Source: Caulobacter sp.
GTDB taxonomy: Bacteria > Pseudomonadota > Alphaproteobacteria > Caulobacterales > Caulobacteraceae
DNA length: 64,000 nucleotides
Direction of reading: 5' to 3'
NCBI GenBank assembly: GCA_021741355.1
Contig: JAIOXZ010000002.1
Span: 186,001 to 250,000, forward strand
The first letter of the stretch is position 1. Every line of letters begins with the position of its first letter. The position numbers and the translations under genes were made by a program. Positions 34,116 through 41,750 of the stretch are shown here, one piece after another. The notes beneath the pieces are model-generated. The model made no database searches. It worked only from the letters and a program-made list of their open reading frames with translations, and was not told the origin of the DNA.

Positions 34116-34580
34116 ATGAATATTGGAGATCTGCTGGAGCCCCGCGCGATCGCGCCGCGGGCCGGTGGCGGAGGCAAACGTCAGGTTCTGTCGGCGGTCG
34201 CCGATATCGCCGCCCGCAATTTCGGCCTGAAGGCCGATGTCGTGCTCGACGCCTTGCTGGAGCGTGAGGCCGCAGGCTCCACCGGAGTCGGTCACGGCGT
34301 CGCGGTGCCGCACGCCCGCCTGCCCGGCCTGACGCGCATCCGCGGCGTGTTCATGCGGCTGGACCAACCGACGCCCTTCGAGTCGGTCGACGATCAGCCC
34401 GTGGACCTGGTGTTCGCCCTGTTCGCGCCGGTCGCGTCCGACACCGAACATCTGCGCGCCCTGGCCCGCGTCTCGCGGCTGCTGCGGCAGCGGGAGCTGC
34501 GGCTGCAACTGCGGCAGGCGCGGACGGCGGAGTCGATCTACGCCCTGCTGGCGCGCGAGCCGCAGTCGACCGCCGCCTGA
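34116..34580 (+). CDS. ptsN: PTS IIA-like nitrogen regulatory protein (EIIA-Ntr)
   Basis: This is a 154-residue PTS EIIA type-2 domain. The phosphorylated His fits His66 in GVAVPHARLPGL. DLVFALFAPVASDTEHLRALARVSRLLR is the conserved C-terminal helix region. EIIA-Ntr receives phosphate from the PtsP-NPr relay and regulates nitrogen, potassium and stress responses, including (p)ppGpp accumulation in Caulobacter. It is the last gene of the rpoN series, 54 bp after hpf. Confidence 0.94.
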   Translation: MNIGDLLEPRAIAPRAGGGGKRQVLSAVADIAARNFGLKADVVLDALLEREAAGSTGVGHGVAVPHARLPGLTRIRGVFMRLDQPTPFESVDDQPVDLVFALFAPVASDTEHLRALARVSRLLRQRELRLQLRQARTAESIYALLAREPQSTAA

Positions 34581-34627
34581 GGCCGCGCTCCCGCTGCCTG
34601 ACCAGAAACCTGTCGGGATGACGAATA

Positions 34628-34771
34628 GCCCTTAAGGCCTTGATGGAATGGGAGCTCCGGTCGGAAGCCCTGGTCAAGGACGACCCCCGCGGGGTCGCCG
34701 CTGCGCGGCCGCGAAGCGGTCCTTGATCAGGTCTCCCGCCGGAGCAAAACTGGCCGTCAAGACATCAGGGC
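34628..34771 (-). repeat. Nested-palindrome repeat, copy 3 (inverted, 144 bp)
   Basis: The reverse complement reads GCCCTGATGTCTTGACGG at its start and ends AAGGCCTTAAGGGC. The hairpins are CCGC-TTC-GCGG, CCGC-GCA-GCGG and GACCCC-GCG-GGGGTC inside TCAAGGAC/GTCCTTGA. It lies between the convergent ends of ptsN and the DUF1150 gene, so it may act as a shared transcription barrier. See the copies at 5748 and 50357. Confidence 0.85.
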
Positions 34772-34809
34772 AAGGCCCGCCATTCGGACGACCGGTGATG
34801 GTTTCAGAC

Positions 34810-35067
34810 CTAGTGGACTGAGACCGGGGCCAGCTGGTGTGCGAGCGCGGCGGCGACGGCGGAGTCGCGATCGCCCAGAACCGCCAGGCGTTCGCCGTCG
34901 GCGCGGTGCACCGCGAACAGGATCTGCCGGGGGCTGAGGTCATGACCTTCGAGGGCACCCGCCGGGATATCGGCGATGATCTCGGCGGCCGTCACCGGGC
35001 GTACATAGACCAGGTCCGGCGCGCCGAGGGCCGCAAAGGCTTCATTGGTAAGACGTTGGGGTGTCAT
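34810..35067 (-). CDS. DUF1150-family protein
   Basis: This is an 85-residue protein starting at ATG 35065-35067, which follows a near-perfect AAGGAGGTGG ribosome site. An upstream in-frame GTG at 35085 would contain that site and is rejected. The body ALGAPDLVYVRPVTA...LFAVHRADGERLAVLGDRDSAVAAA matches DUF1150, small alphaproteobacterial proteins that usually sit beside a small heat-shock gene, as here. The function is not established; a chaperone accessory role is a guess from context. Confidence 0.85.
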   Translation of the reverse strand: MTPQRLTNEAFAALGAPDLVYVRPVTAAEIIADIPAGALEGHDLSPRQILFAVHRADGERLAVLGDRDSAVAAALAHQLAPVSVH

Positions 35068-35146
35068 TGAGACCACCTCCTTCACTAAGCAAACGCCGGG
35101 ATCGGCCGCCGGTTCAGCGAACAGGCCGGCATTCCGGAAAACGGGG

Positions 35147-35572
35147 TCATTCGGCCGTCCGGATCGGAATCCGCTGGACCAGCCGCTCGGGTTCGGGACG
35201 GGCCAGGTCCACGTGCAGCAGGCCGTGTTCGAGCAGGGCGCCGCGCACCACCATCCCGTCGGCCAGCACGAAGGTGCGGATGAACCCGCGGGCCGCGATG
35301 CCGCGGTGCAGATAGGCCTTGTCGGCGGTCTCCGCGCCGTCGCCGCGACGGCCGGCGACCGTCAGCTGGTTGCCCTCGACCTGGATCTCGAGCTGGTCGG
35401 GCGAGAAGCCGGCCACCGCCAGGGTGATCCGGACCTCGCCGTCGTCGCGCGCCTCGACATTGTAGGGTGGATAGCCTTCGGCCGCGGCCTTGGCGGCGCG
35501 CTCGATCAGGGTGCGGGTATGGTCGAAGCCCAGCAGGAACGGGCTGTCGAACAGCAGGGGTCGTGTCGTCAT
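35147..35572 (-). CDS. Small heat-shock protein, Hsp20/alpha-crystallin family
   Basis: This is a 141-residue protein with a short hydrophobic N-tail (PLLFDSPFLLGFDHT), then an alpha-crystallin domain from about residue 36 (YPPYNVEARDDGEVRITLAVAGF, then EGNQLTVAGRR). The conserved C-terminal I-x-I motif is present as IPIRT. It holds unfolding proteins in an ATP-independent way. It is upstream of, and probably co-transcribed with, the DUF1150 gene (79-bp gap). A heat-shock promoter could not be fixed with confidence in 35573-35789. Confidence 0.93.
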   Translation of the reverse strand: MTTRPLLFDSPFLLGFDHTRTLIERAAKAAAEGYPPYNVEARDDGEVRITLAVAGFSPDQLEIQVEGNQLTVAGRRGDGAETADKAYLHRGIAARGFIRTFVLADGMVVRGALLEHGLLHVDLARPEPERLVQRIPIRTAE

Positions 35573-35789
35573 CAGCAGCGAGTCCTCAGCAAAGCGACTC
35601 CCGTCCCGCCGGACCCGTCAGGCGTCCGGCGAACGGTGTGACCTACAGGTGGCGATTGTCGGGCCGGGGTGCAAGACAGCGACAATCGGTCATGGGGCGG
35701 CGCAAAAAAATCCCCATGCCGCCAGCTAGGCGCCCTAACCGAAACGCGGTTAGTTGCAGATAGTACAACTCGGGGCGGGGGACTCCCTT

Positions 35790-36476
35790 ATGAAGCGTAT
35801 TCTGACGCTGGCGGCAGCCTGTTTGATGCTGGCTGCCTGCACGACAACCAACGTGAAGTCGGCCGCCGGCCTGCCGACCGCACCGCCCCAGAACGCCCTG
35901 GTTCTGCTCGCCCAGCCGGACATCGAGCTGAAGCTGCTGACGGCGTCGGGCCTGCTCGAGCCGCGCGCCGACTGGACCGCCTCGGCCAAAAGCAACATGC
36001 AGGCCGCCGTCGAGGCCACGCTGAAGGGCAAGTCGCACAAGCTCACCGTGCTTGACCCGACCACCGCCATGGAGGGCCGCGAGGGCCAGGTGCTGCGCCT
36101 GAACGGCGCGGTCGGCAACTCGATCCTCGCCTACGGCATGTACGGCGTGGGCCTGCCGTCCAAGACCGGCTTTGACTGGACGCTCGGCGACGGCGCGCAG
36201 CTGCTGGCGGCCAAGTACGGCACCGACTACGCCCTGTTCGTCTATGGCCGGGGCTCCTATTCGAGCGGCGGCCGCGTGGCGATGATGATCGGCGCCGCGG
36301 CGCTGGGCGTCAGCATTCCGATGGGCGGCCAGCAGGCGTTCGCCTCGCTCGTCGAGCTGAAGACCGGCAAGGTGATCTGGTTCAACCAGGCCATCGCCAG
36401 CCCCGCCGCCGACATGCGCTCGCCCGAAGGCGCGAAGATGCTCACCGAGGCGTTGCTGACGGGCCTGCCGCTTTGA
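35790..36476 (+). CDS. Predicted lipoprotein, unknown family
   Basis: This is a 228-residue protein from ATG 35790 (MKRILTLAAACLMLAACTT). The lipobox is LMLAAC with the modified Cys at about 17. The mature part contains NALVLLAQPDIELKLL, a Gly-rich region near 160-185 (GRGSYSSGGRVAMMIGAAALG) and LVELKTGKVIWFNQA near the end. That segment resembles outer-membrane-associated lipoproteins that act on envelope quality control, but no family is claimed. Its stop overlaps the TTG start of the M48 protease gene, so the two are translationally coupled. Confidence 0.72.
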   Translation: MKRILTLAAACLMLAACTTTNVKSAAGLPTAPPQNALVLLAQPDIELKLLTASGLLEPRADWTASAKSNMQAAVEATLKGKSHKLTVLDPTTAMEGREGQVLRLNGAVGNSILAYGMYGVGLPSKTGFDWTLGDGAQLLAAKYGTDYALFVYGRGSYSSGGRVAMMIGAAALGVSIPMGGQQAFASLVELKTGKVIWFNQAIASPAADMRSPEGAKMLTEALLTGLPL

Positions 36477-37663
36477 GGCGACAGGCGACCCTTCGGTCGG
36501 CGGTTTCCTCGGTCCTGGCGGCGTCCATCGCCGTGACGGCCGTGACGCCGGCGTTCGCCCAGGACGGCCGCATGGTCGGCCGGCGTCCGGACATCAGCAC
36601 CGACGAGGGCGGCCTGTGGGCCCAGTCCGACAAGGCCGAGACCGAGGCCAGAACCAAGGCCGAGCTCAACCGGGACCCGGACCTGACGCCCTATGTGCGG
36701 GGCGTCGCCTGCAAGGTGGCGGCGGAGTACTGCGGCGACATCCGCGTCTATGTGATGGACCGGCCCTATTTCAACGCCTCCATGGCCCCGAACGGCTACA
36801 TGGAGGTCTGGTCGGGCCTGATGCTGCGCGCGCGCAGCGAGTCGGAGCTGGCGTTCGTGCTCGGGCACGAGGTCAGCCACTTCGCCCACGGCCACTCGCT
36901 GACGACCTGGCGGACGATGAAATCCCGCTCCAACGTCGGCATGGTCCTGATGCTGGCGGGCGGCGGCATCGTCGGCAGCCTGCTGTATCTGGGCGTCATG
37001 TCCACGGTCTTCGCCTTCTCCCGCGAACAGGAGATGGAGGCTGACCGGCTGGCGTTCGAACGCACGGTCAAGGCCGGCTACGACCCCGCGGCGGCCGCGG
37101 CGCTCTGGCGATCGCTGCGCGAGGAAACCGCCGCGTCGGACTTCCCCAAGACGCGCACGTCCGACACTCGCGGCAGCATCTTCAACACCCACCCGATCAC
37201 CCCGGACAGGATCGCGGCGCTCGACGGGCTGGCCGCGGGGCGCACCACGCCCTCCGAGGGCGAACGCACGCGCTATCGCGCCCAGATCCGCAAGTTCCTG
37301 CCGGCCTGGCTGGCCGACGATATGCGCCGCCGGGACTACGGCCAGACCCTGCACCTGATCGACCGGCTGGCGGCCGATGGCGAGGATCTGGGCGTGCTGG
37401 AGTTCTACAAGGGCGAGGCCTATCGCCGGCGTCGCCTCGACGGCGACCAGGACAAGGCGCTGGCGGCCTACACCGCCGCGTCCGGCCACGCCGATGCGCC
37501 GGTCGCGGTCTGGCGGGAGCTCGGCGACATGCTGGGCAAAGTCGGCAAGACCGCCGAAGCCCGGACCGCCTGGGAAACCTATCTCGCCAAGGCGGTCGAT
37601 GCCGAAGATCGCTGGCTCGTCGAAGCCAACCTGAAGAAACTCAACGAAGGTTCCGAATCATGA
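36473..37663 (+). CDS. Periplasmic M48-family metalloprotease (BepA-like)
   Basis: This is a 396-residue protein from TTG 36473, overlapping the upstream TGA. A signal peptide ends near TPAFA-QD. The zinc motif is HEVSHFAHGH, with the third ligand in EQEMEADRLA. A hydrophobic segment (about 160-185) lies between them. The C-terminal third has TPR-like helices (EFYKGEAYRRRR, GDMLGKVGKTAEARTAWETYL). This layout resembles BepA/YfgC-type proteases that police outer-membrane protein assembly. It is followed by a lipoprotein gene overlapping by 4 bp. Confidence 0.86.
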   Translation: MRRQATLRSAVSSVLAASIAVTAVTPAFAQDGRMVGRRPDISTDEGGLWAQSDKAETEARTKAELNRDPDLTPYVRGVACKVAAEYCGDIRVYVMDRPYFNASMAPNGYMEVWSGLMLRARSESELAFVLGHEVSHFAHGHSLTTWRTMKSRSNVGMVLMLAGGGIVGSLLYLGVMSTVFAFSREQEMEADRLAFERTVKAGYDPAAAAALWRSLREETAASDFPKTRTSDTRGSIFNTHPITPDRIAALDGLAAGRTTPSEGERTRYRAQIRKFLPAWLADDMRRRDYGQTLHLIDRLAADGEDLGVLEFYKGEAYRRRRLDGDQDKALAAYTAASGHADAPVAVWRELGDMLGKVGKTAEARTAWETYLAKAVDAEDRWLVEANLKKLNEGSES

Positions 37664-38247
37664 TCGCCCGCAAGCTGCGCGTCGCCGTCGCCCTGGCCGC
37701 CCTCGTCTCCCTGTCCGCCTGCGCGGGGCTCAAGGCCGTTCCGGCCGGTCCCTACGCCTCCGGCGGCAACCAGATCACCGTCGGCCGGACCTGGACCGAC
37801 ATGGGCCGGCTGTTCGACGCCTCCAAGGGCGTGCGACTGCTGTCCATTGACGGGCCGCAGTTGAACCGCCTGTTCGTGATCGACGGACTGAAGCCCGGCG
37901 AGTTCATCATGCGCCCGACCAGCAAGGAAAAGCCGACCCCGACCTGGAAGGCCGGCCTGTCACCCACCGAACAGGTCGAGTTCCTGTCCGACACCCTGTC
38001 GGTCATGCAGTACTACCGCGTCGAGACCGCCGGCCTTCGTCCGGTGAAGGTCGGCGACCGCAGCGGCGTACGCTTCGACATCACCGCCCAGACCGTCGAC
38101 GGCCTGGACGTCTCGGGGATCGCCCAGCTGGTCGAGGCGGGCGACCGTCTCTACGTCCTGCTCTATCTCGCCCCGACCGAACACTATTTCAGCGCCACCA
38201 AGGCCGAGGTCGAAGGCATCATGGGGTCGGCGCGGGTCGGCGCCTGA
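37660..38247 (+). CDS. Predicted lipoprotein, unknown family
   Basis: This is a 195-residue protein whose ATG overlaps the protease stop (ATGA). The signal peptide ends with the lipobox LVSLSAC. The mature part is mixed alpha/beta, with no recognised domain. The strings SKGVRLLSIDGPQLNRLFVIDGL and AGDRLYVLLYLAPTEHYF suggest a compact globular fold. It is the third member of the lipoprotein-protease-lipoprotein operon, so its role is probably tied to the outer membrane. Confidence 0.72.
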   Translation: MIARKLRVAVALAALVSLSACAGLKAVPAGPYASGGNQITVGRTWTDMGRLFDASKGVRLLSIDGPQLNRLFVIDGLKPGEFIMRPTSKEKPTPTWKAGLSPTEQVEFLSDTLSVMQYYRVETAGLRPVKVGDRSGVRFDITAQTVDGLDVSGIAQLVEAGDRLYVLLYLAPTEHYFSATKAEVEGIMGSARVGA

Positions 38248-38424
38248 AACGGCAGTTTTTCCAAAAATTCCCCATTTGATTGAATTCAGGCGCGAAAAGG
38301 GGCACCTTTCAGGAGAAATCGGCCCGCGAGCCGCCGGCTGGCGTCGATTTTGCGGCAAAAGCTGCTTTTTCTCGGAAACTGGCGCAGTCAGACGTCGGGC
38401 CGACTCTGAAGGGAAAAACGCACC

Positions 38425-38754
38425 ATGGCCCTGGCTATGCTTCCACTCGACGACCGCTCCAGCGGTCGTGACATGCTCTCGCGCGGGTTCGCCGTCGCGG
38501 GCGCGCTGTTCAGTCTGATGGCGCTGATCACCGCCGGCGTCGCCGCCCTGGGCCTGCTCGGCCTGGCCGGTGTGGCGGTGGATCCCTCCGCCGCCGATCC
38601 GGCCCGTATGCTCGGCCTGCCCTGGAGCCTGGCGATCAGCCCGGCGATCGCCCAGACGCCGGCCGTGACCCTGCTGCTGACCTGCGCGGCGATGGCGGTC
38701 AACGCGGCGCTGCTGATGCTAGCCTCGCGCCTGGTCCGCACCCGCGCCCGCTGA
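38425..38754 (+). CDS. Small two-helix membrane protein, unknown
   Basis: This is a 109-residue protein with a polar 18-residue N-tail and two hydrophobic spans (about 20-52 and 72-100), ending in a basic tail (RLVRTRAR). No family is recognised. The preceding 177 bp (38248-38424) is AT-rich by local standards and must carry its promoter. A GC-rich hairpin follows its stop, supporting it as a real transcription unit. Confidence 0.6.
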   Translation: MALAMLPLDDRSSGRDMLSRGFAVAGALFSLMALITAGVAALGLLGLAGVAVDPSAADPARMLGLPWSLAISPAIAQTPAVTLLLTCAAMAVNAALLMLASRLVRTRAR

Positions 38755-38779
38755 AGGCGCCACCGGGACGACGACGAAA

Positions 38780-38810
38780 GGCCCGCCGGTCACCCCGGCG
38801 GGCCATTTCC
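38780..38810 (+). terminator. Terminator-like hairpin after the small membrane protein gene
   Basis: GGCCCGCCGG (38780-38789) pairs with CCGGCGGGCC (38795-38804) over a 5-nt loop, followed by ATTTCC. The stem is strong and the T-run short. AAA on the left flank could also serve the opposite strand. Confidence 0.65.
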
Positions 38811-38855
38811 GTAGACGCGTCGTCCGACTGCGGATGGGCTGGCCCGGAAACGGCG

Positions 38856-38884
38856 AAGGCCGCGCCCTTTAGGGGCGCGGCCTT
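38856..38884 (-). terminator. Terminator of the tRNA-Ala gene
   Basis: On the minus strand AAGGCCGCGCCC-CTAA-AGGGCGCGGCCTT follows the tRNA 3' end by 2 bp. The 12-bp stem is nearly perfect, and TTCGCCGTTT follows. Confidence 0.75.
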
Positions 38885-38886
38885 CT

Positions 38887-38962
38887 TGGTGGAGCTAAGC
38901 GGAGTCGAACCGCTGACCTCTTGAATGCCATTCAAGCGCTCTACCAGCTGAGCTATAGCCCC
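38887..38962 (-). tRNA. tRNA-Ala (anticodon GGC)
   Basis: This is a 76-nt cloverleaf on the minus strand with the CCA end encoded. The acceptor arms GGGGCTA/TAGCTCC contain the G3-U70 wobble pair that defines alanine tRNAs. The D arm is GCTC-AGCTGGTA-GAGC, the anticodon arm CTTGA-ATGGCAT-TCAAG gives anticodon GGC, and the T arm is AGCGG-TTCGACT-CCGCT. All stems pair. Confidence 0.98.
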
Positions 38963-39060
38963 GGGGTCTCGGGTTTCCCGCGACCGGCGGGCCGGCGGCG
39001 AGGGCGCGGTTCTAGGCCGCCATCCCTCGCCGATCAAGAGCCTCTGAGCGGAATTTCCGC

Positions 39061-39537
39061 TTATCGGTCCTCGGCGTCGTCTTCACCCGGCAGACCGTCG
39101 ATTTCGTCCTCGGGGAAGTCGTCCTCATCCTCGTCCTCGAGGAAGGGCACGCCGTCGGCTTCTTCGTCGGCGAGTTCCTCGTCTTCGGCGAAGTCGACGC
39201 CCAGATCACCGGCCGGCGCGGGGGCCGCGACGGGATCGTCGGACTCATCGTCAGTCTCGATCGGCTCGGCGGCGGATTCGTCGTCGATTTCCGGAGTCTG
39301 ATCGGGTTCTTCCTCGAAGCCGTCGGCGTCGGGGTCGACCGCCTTGACGGGTTTCTCCTCGGCGTCCTCGTAGTCCGGCACCGCCGTGCGGGCGCGAACC
39401 CGACGGTTACGCACGGCTTCTTCGGGGTCGAAAGTCTCCCCGCATTTGGGGCAGGCGGCCGGGCGGCGGCCCAGGTCGTAGAACTTGGACTGACAGGAGG
39501 GGCAAATCTGTTTTGCGCCCAGTTCAGGATTGGCCAA
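39061..39537 (-). CDS. TIGR02300-family FYDLN-type acidic zinc-ribbon protein
   Basis: This is a 158-residue protein from TTG 39535-39537 ([23 protein letters not shown]), with GAGG upstream. The longer frame to 39957 is rejected because it would run into aroA. A CPSC...CPKC zinc ribbon (about 12-35) contains the FYDLG/FYDLN signature. The rest is a strongly acidic, probably disordered tail. The family is restricted to alphaproteobacteria and has no known function. It diverges from aroA. Confidence 0.87.
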   Translation of the reverse strand: MANPELGAKQICPSCQSKFYDLGRRPAACPKCGETFDPEEAVRNRRVRARTAVPDYEDAEEKPVKAVDPDADGFEEEPDQTPEIDDESAAEPIETDDESDDPVAAPAPAGDLGVDFAEDEELADEEADGVPFLEDEDEDDFPEDEIDGLPGEDDAEDR

Positions 39538-39652
39538 GGGGCGAACCTCTAAGGTCTTGGTGCGGAAGCGGCGCGTCCCTTGCCACGGGCCGGGGGCGCT
39601 GTCAAAAGCAATCCCCGCCTTCCCCCAAGCGTTACAGGAGCTTGCGCCCGGC

Positions 39653-40972
39653 ATGACCGCCGCCGTGCTTTCGGCCCGCCCCGGCGCGGCTCTCTCAGGG
39701 ACTGTCAAGGTCCCCGGAGACAAGTCGATTTCCCATCGCTCCCTGATCCTGGGCGCCATGGCTTCGGGCCGCACCACAATCACAGGTTTGCTCGAGGGCG
39801 ACGACGTCTTGGCGACCGCAAAGGCCATGCAGGCCTTCGGTGCGGTGGTGACGCGCACCGGCGAGGGGGCCTGGACCGTCGACGGCAGGGGCGGCCTTTG
39901 CGAGCCCGACGATGTCATCGACTGCGGCAACGCCGGCACCGGCGTGCGCCTGATCATGGGCGCCGCGGCGGGCTATGCGATCACCGCCACCTTCACCGGC
40001 GACGCCTCGCTGAAAAAACGTCCGATGGGCCGGGTGCTGGAGCCGCTGGGTCTGATGGGCGCGACCTGGCTGTCGCGGGAAGGCGGCCGTTTGCCCCTGA
40101 CCCTGCGCGGCGGCGGGCTCGCGGGCATCGACTATGTGCTGCCGATGGCCTCGGCCCAAGTGAAGTCCGCCGTGCTGCTGGCCGGGCTGAAGGCCGAAGG
40201 GCCCGTCACCGTGGTCGAGCCCGAGCCGACGCGCGACCACACCGAACGGATGCTCAGGGCCTTCGGCGCCAGCCTGACCGTCAGCGACCACAATGACCGC
40301 CGGGTAATCACCCTGCAGCCGGGCGCACGCCTGACCGCGAGCCCGGTGGACGTGCCGGGCGACCCCTCGTCGGCCGCCTTCCCGATCGTCGCGGCCCTGA
40401 TCACGCCGGGCTCGGAGGTCACCATCACCGGCGTCATGCTCAATCCGCTGCGGACCGGCCTGTTCGACACGCTGCGCGAGATGGGAGCGGACCTGACGAT
40501 CAGCAACCGCCGCGACGCCAGCGGCGAGGAGGTCGGCGACATCACCGCCCGATACTCCCGGCTGAAGGGGGTCGTCGTGCCGCCGGGCCGCGCGCCCAGC
40601 ATGATCGACGAGTATCCGATCCTCGCCGTCGCCGCCGCCTTCGCCGATGGCGAGACCGTGATGCGCGGCGTCGGCGAGATGCGGGTCAAGGAAAGCGACC
40701 GCATCGCCCTGATGGCCGCCGGGCTCGAAGCCTGCGGCGTCGACGTCGAGGAGGAGCCGGAGGGTTTCATCGTCCGCGGGACCGGCGAGCCGCCGCGCGG
40801 CGGGGCCCTGGTCGAGACCCACGGCGATCACCGGATCGCCATGAGTCACCTGGTCCTGGGCCTGGCCGCCGGCGCGGCCGTCCAGGTCGATGAGCCCGGC
40901 ATGATCGCCACCAGCTTCCCCGACTTCGCCCCGATGATGCGCCGCCTCGGCGGCTGCATCGAGGAGGCCTGA
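39653..40972 (+). CDS. aroA: 3-phosphoshikimate 1-carboxyvinyltransferase (EPSP synthase)
   Basis: This 439-residue enzyme from ATG 39653 catalyses the sixth shikimate step, joining PEP to shikimate-3-phosphate. The N-terminal motif [15 protein letters not shown] binds PEP and phosphate, and [11 protein letters not shown] marks the first active-site loop. [15 protein letters not shown] and [16 protein letters not shown] are conserved in the second domain. Its start lies 115 bp from the divergent TTG of the FYDLN protein. It is followed by cmk after 2 bp. Confidence 0.97.
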   Translation: MTAAVLSARPGAALSGTVKVPGDKSISHRSLILGAMASGRTTITGLLEGDDVLATAKAMQAFGAVVTRTGEGAWTVDGRGGLCEPDDVIDCGNAGTGVRLIMGAAAGYAITATFTGDASLKKRPMGRVLEPLGLMGATWLSREGGRLPLTLRGGGLAGIDYVLPMASAQVKSAVLLAGLKAEGPVTVVEPEPTRDHTERMLRAFGASLTVSDHNDRRVITLQPGARLTASPVDVPGDPSSAAFPIVAALITPGSEVTITGVMLNPLRTGLFDTLREMGADLTISNRRDASGEEVGDITARYSRLKGVVVPPGRAPSMIDEYPILAVAAAFADGETVMRGVGEMRVKESDRIALMAAGLEACGVDVEEEPEGFIVRGTGEPPRGGALVETHGDHRIAMSHLVLGLAAGAAVQVDEPGMIATSFPDFAPMMRRLGGCIEEA

Positions 40973-40974
40973 CC

Positions 40975-41625
40975 ATGGGATTCACGATCGCCGTCGACGG
41001 GCCGGCCGCCTCCGGCAAGGGCACGATCGCCGTGCGCCTGGGCGCGCAGTACGGCTACCCGGTGCTCGACTCCGGCCTGCTCTACAGGGCGGTCGGCATG
41101 AAGGTGCTCGGCCAGGGCGGCGACCTGTCCGACGAGGCCGCCGCCACGGCCGCGGCCCGGGCGCTGGAGCCGTCCGAACTGGAGGGGCCCGTGGTCCGCA
41201 CCCGCGCCGCCGGCGAGGCCGCCAGCCGGGTGGCGATCTACACCCCTGTCCGCCAGGTGCTGCGGGACTTCCAGCGGGCCTTCGCGGCCCAGGAGCCCGG
41301 CGCGGTGATCGACGGCCGCGACATCGGCACCGTCATCGCCCCGGACGCCCCGGCCAAGCTCTATGTCACCGCCACCCCCGAGGCCCGCGCGGAGCGCCGC
41401 TGGAAACAGCTGGTCGGCCAGGGCGAGACCGTGACCTACGAGGAGATCCTCGCCGACATCCATGTGCGCGACGCCCGCGACAGCGCCCGGGCCGACTCGC
41501 CGATGGTCGCCGCGCCGGACGCGGTCTTGCTCGACACCACCGAAATGACTATAGACGCGGCCTTCGATGCGGCCCGCCGTATCGTCGAGGCGGCGCGCAG
41601 CCGGCGGGAAACCGCCAAGGGCTAA
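40975..41625 (+). CDS. cmk: Cytidylate kinase
   Basis: This is a 216-residue P-loop kinase that phosphorylates CMP and dCMP. The P-loop is VDGPAASGKGT near the N-terminus. The LDSGLLYRAVG segment and the IDGRDIGTVIAPDA motif bind the nucleotide. The lid region is RDARDSARADSPM. It starts 2 bp after aroA. The aroA-cmk-rpsA order is widely conserved and suggests a shared transcript into rpsA. Confidence 0.97.
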   Translation: MGFTIAVDGPAASGKGTIAVRLGAQYGYPVLDSGLLYRAVGMKVLGQGGDLSDEAAATAAARALEPSELEGPVVRTRAAGEAASRVAIYTPVRQVLRDFQRAFAAQEPGAVIDGRDIGTVIAPDAPAKLYVTATPEARAERRWKQLVGQGETVTYEEILADIHVRDARDSARADSPMVAAPDAVLLDTTEMTIDAAFDAARRIVEAARSRRETAKG

Positions 41626-41750
41626 TCCAAGCGCGCTCCACTCGTACGGCCGCGGGCGCTCAAATCCACCTGAAACCCATGGACCGCCCGGACTCCGCCG
41701 GCATCCCGCCCGCCTGTCCGCGATCCGCAACCAAGAGACTGAAACACTAT

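Noticed and set aside
35573..35789. Possible RpoH-type heat-shock promoter or ROSE thermometer before the small heat-shock gene
   Set aside because: A CTTGCACC and a CCCCATGA can be picked out on the minus strand, and CGATTGTCG/CGACAATCG are inverted, but spacing does not fit a convincing -35/-10 pair or ROSE fold.
39538..39957. An N-terminal extension of the FYDLN protein by 140 residues
   Set aside because: It would run antisense through the first 100 codons of aroA. Family members begin at MANPELG, which matches the TTG start at 39537.
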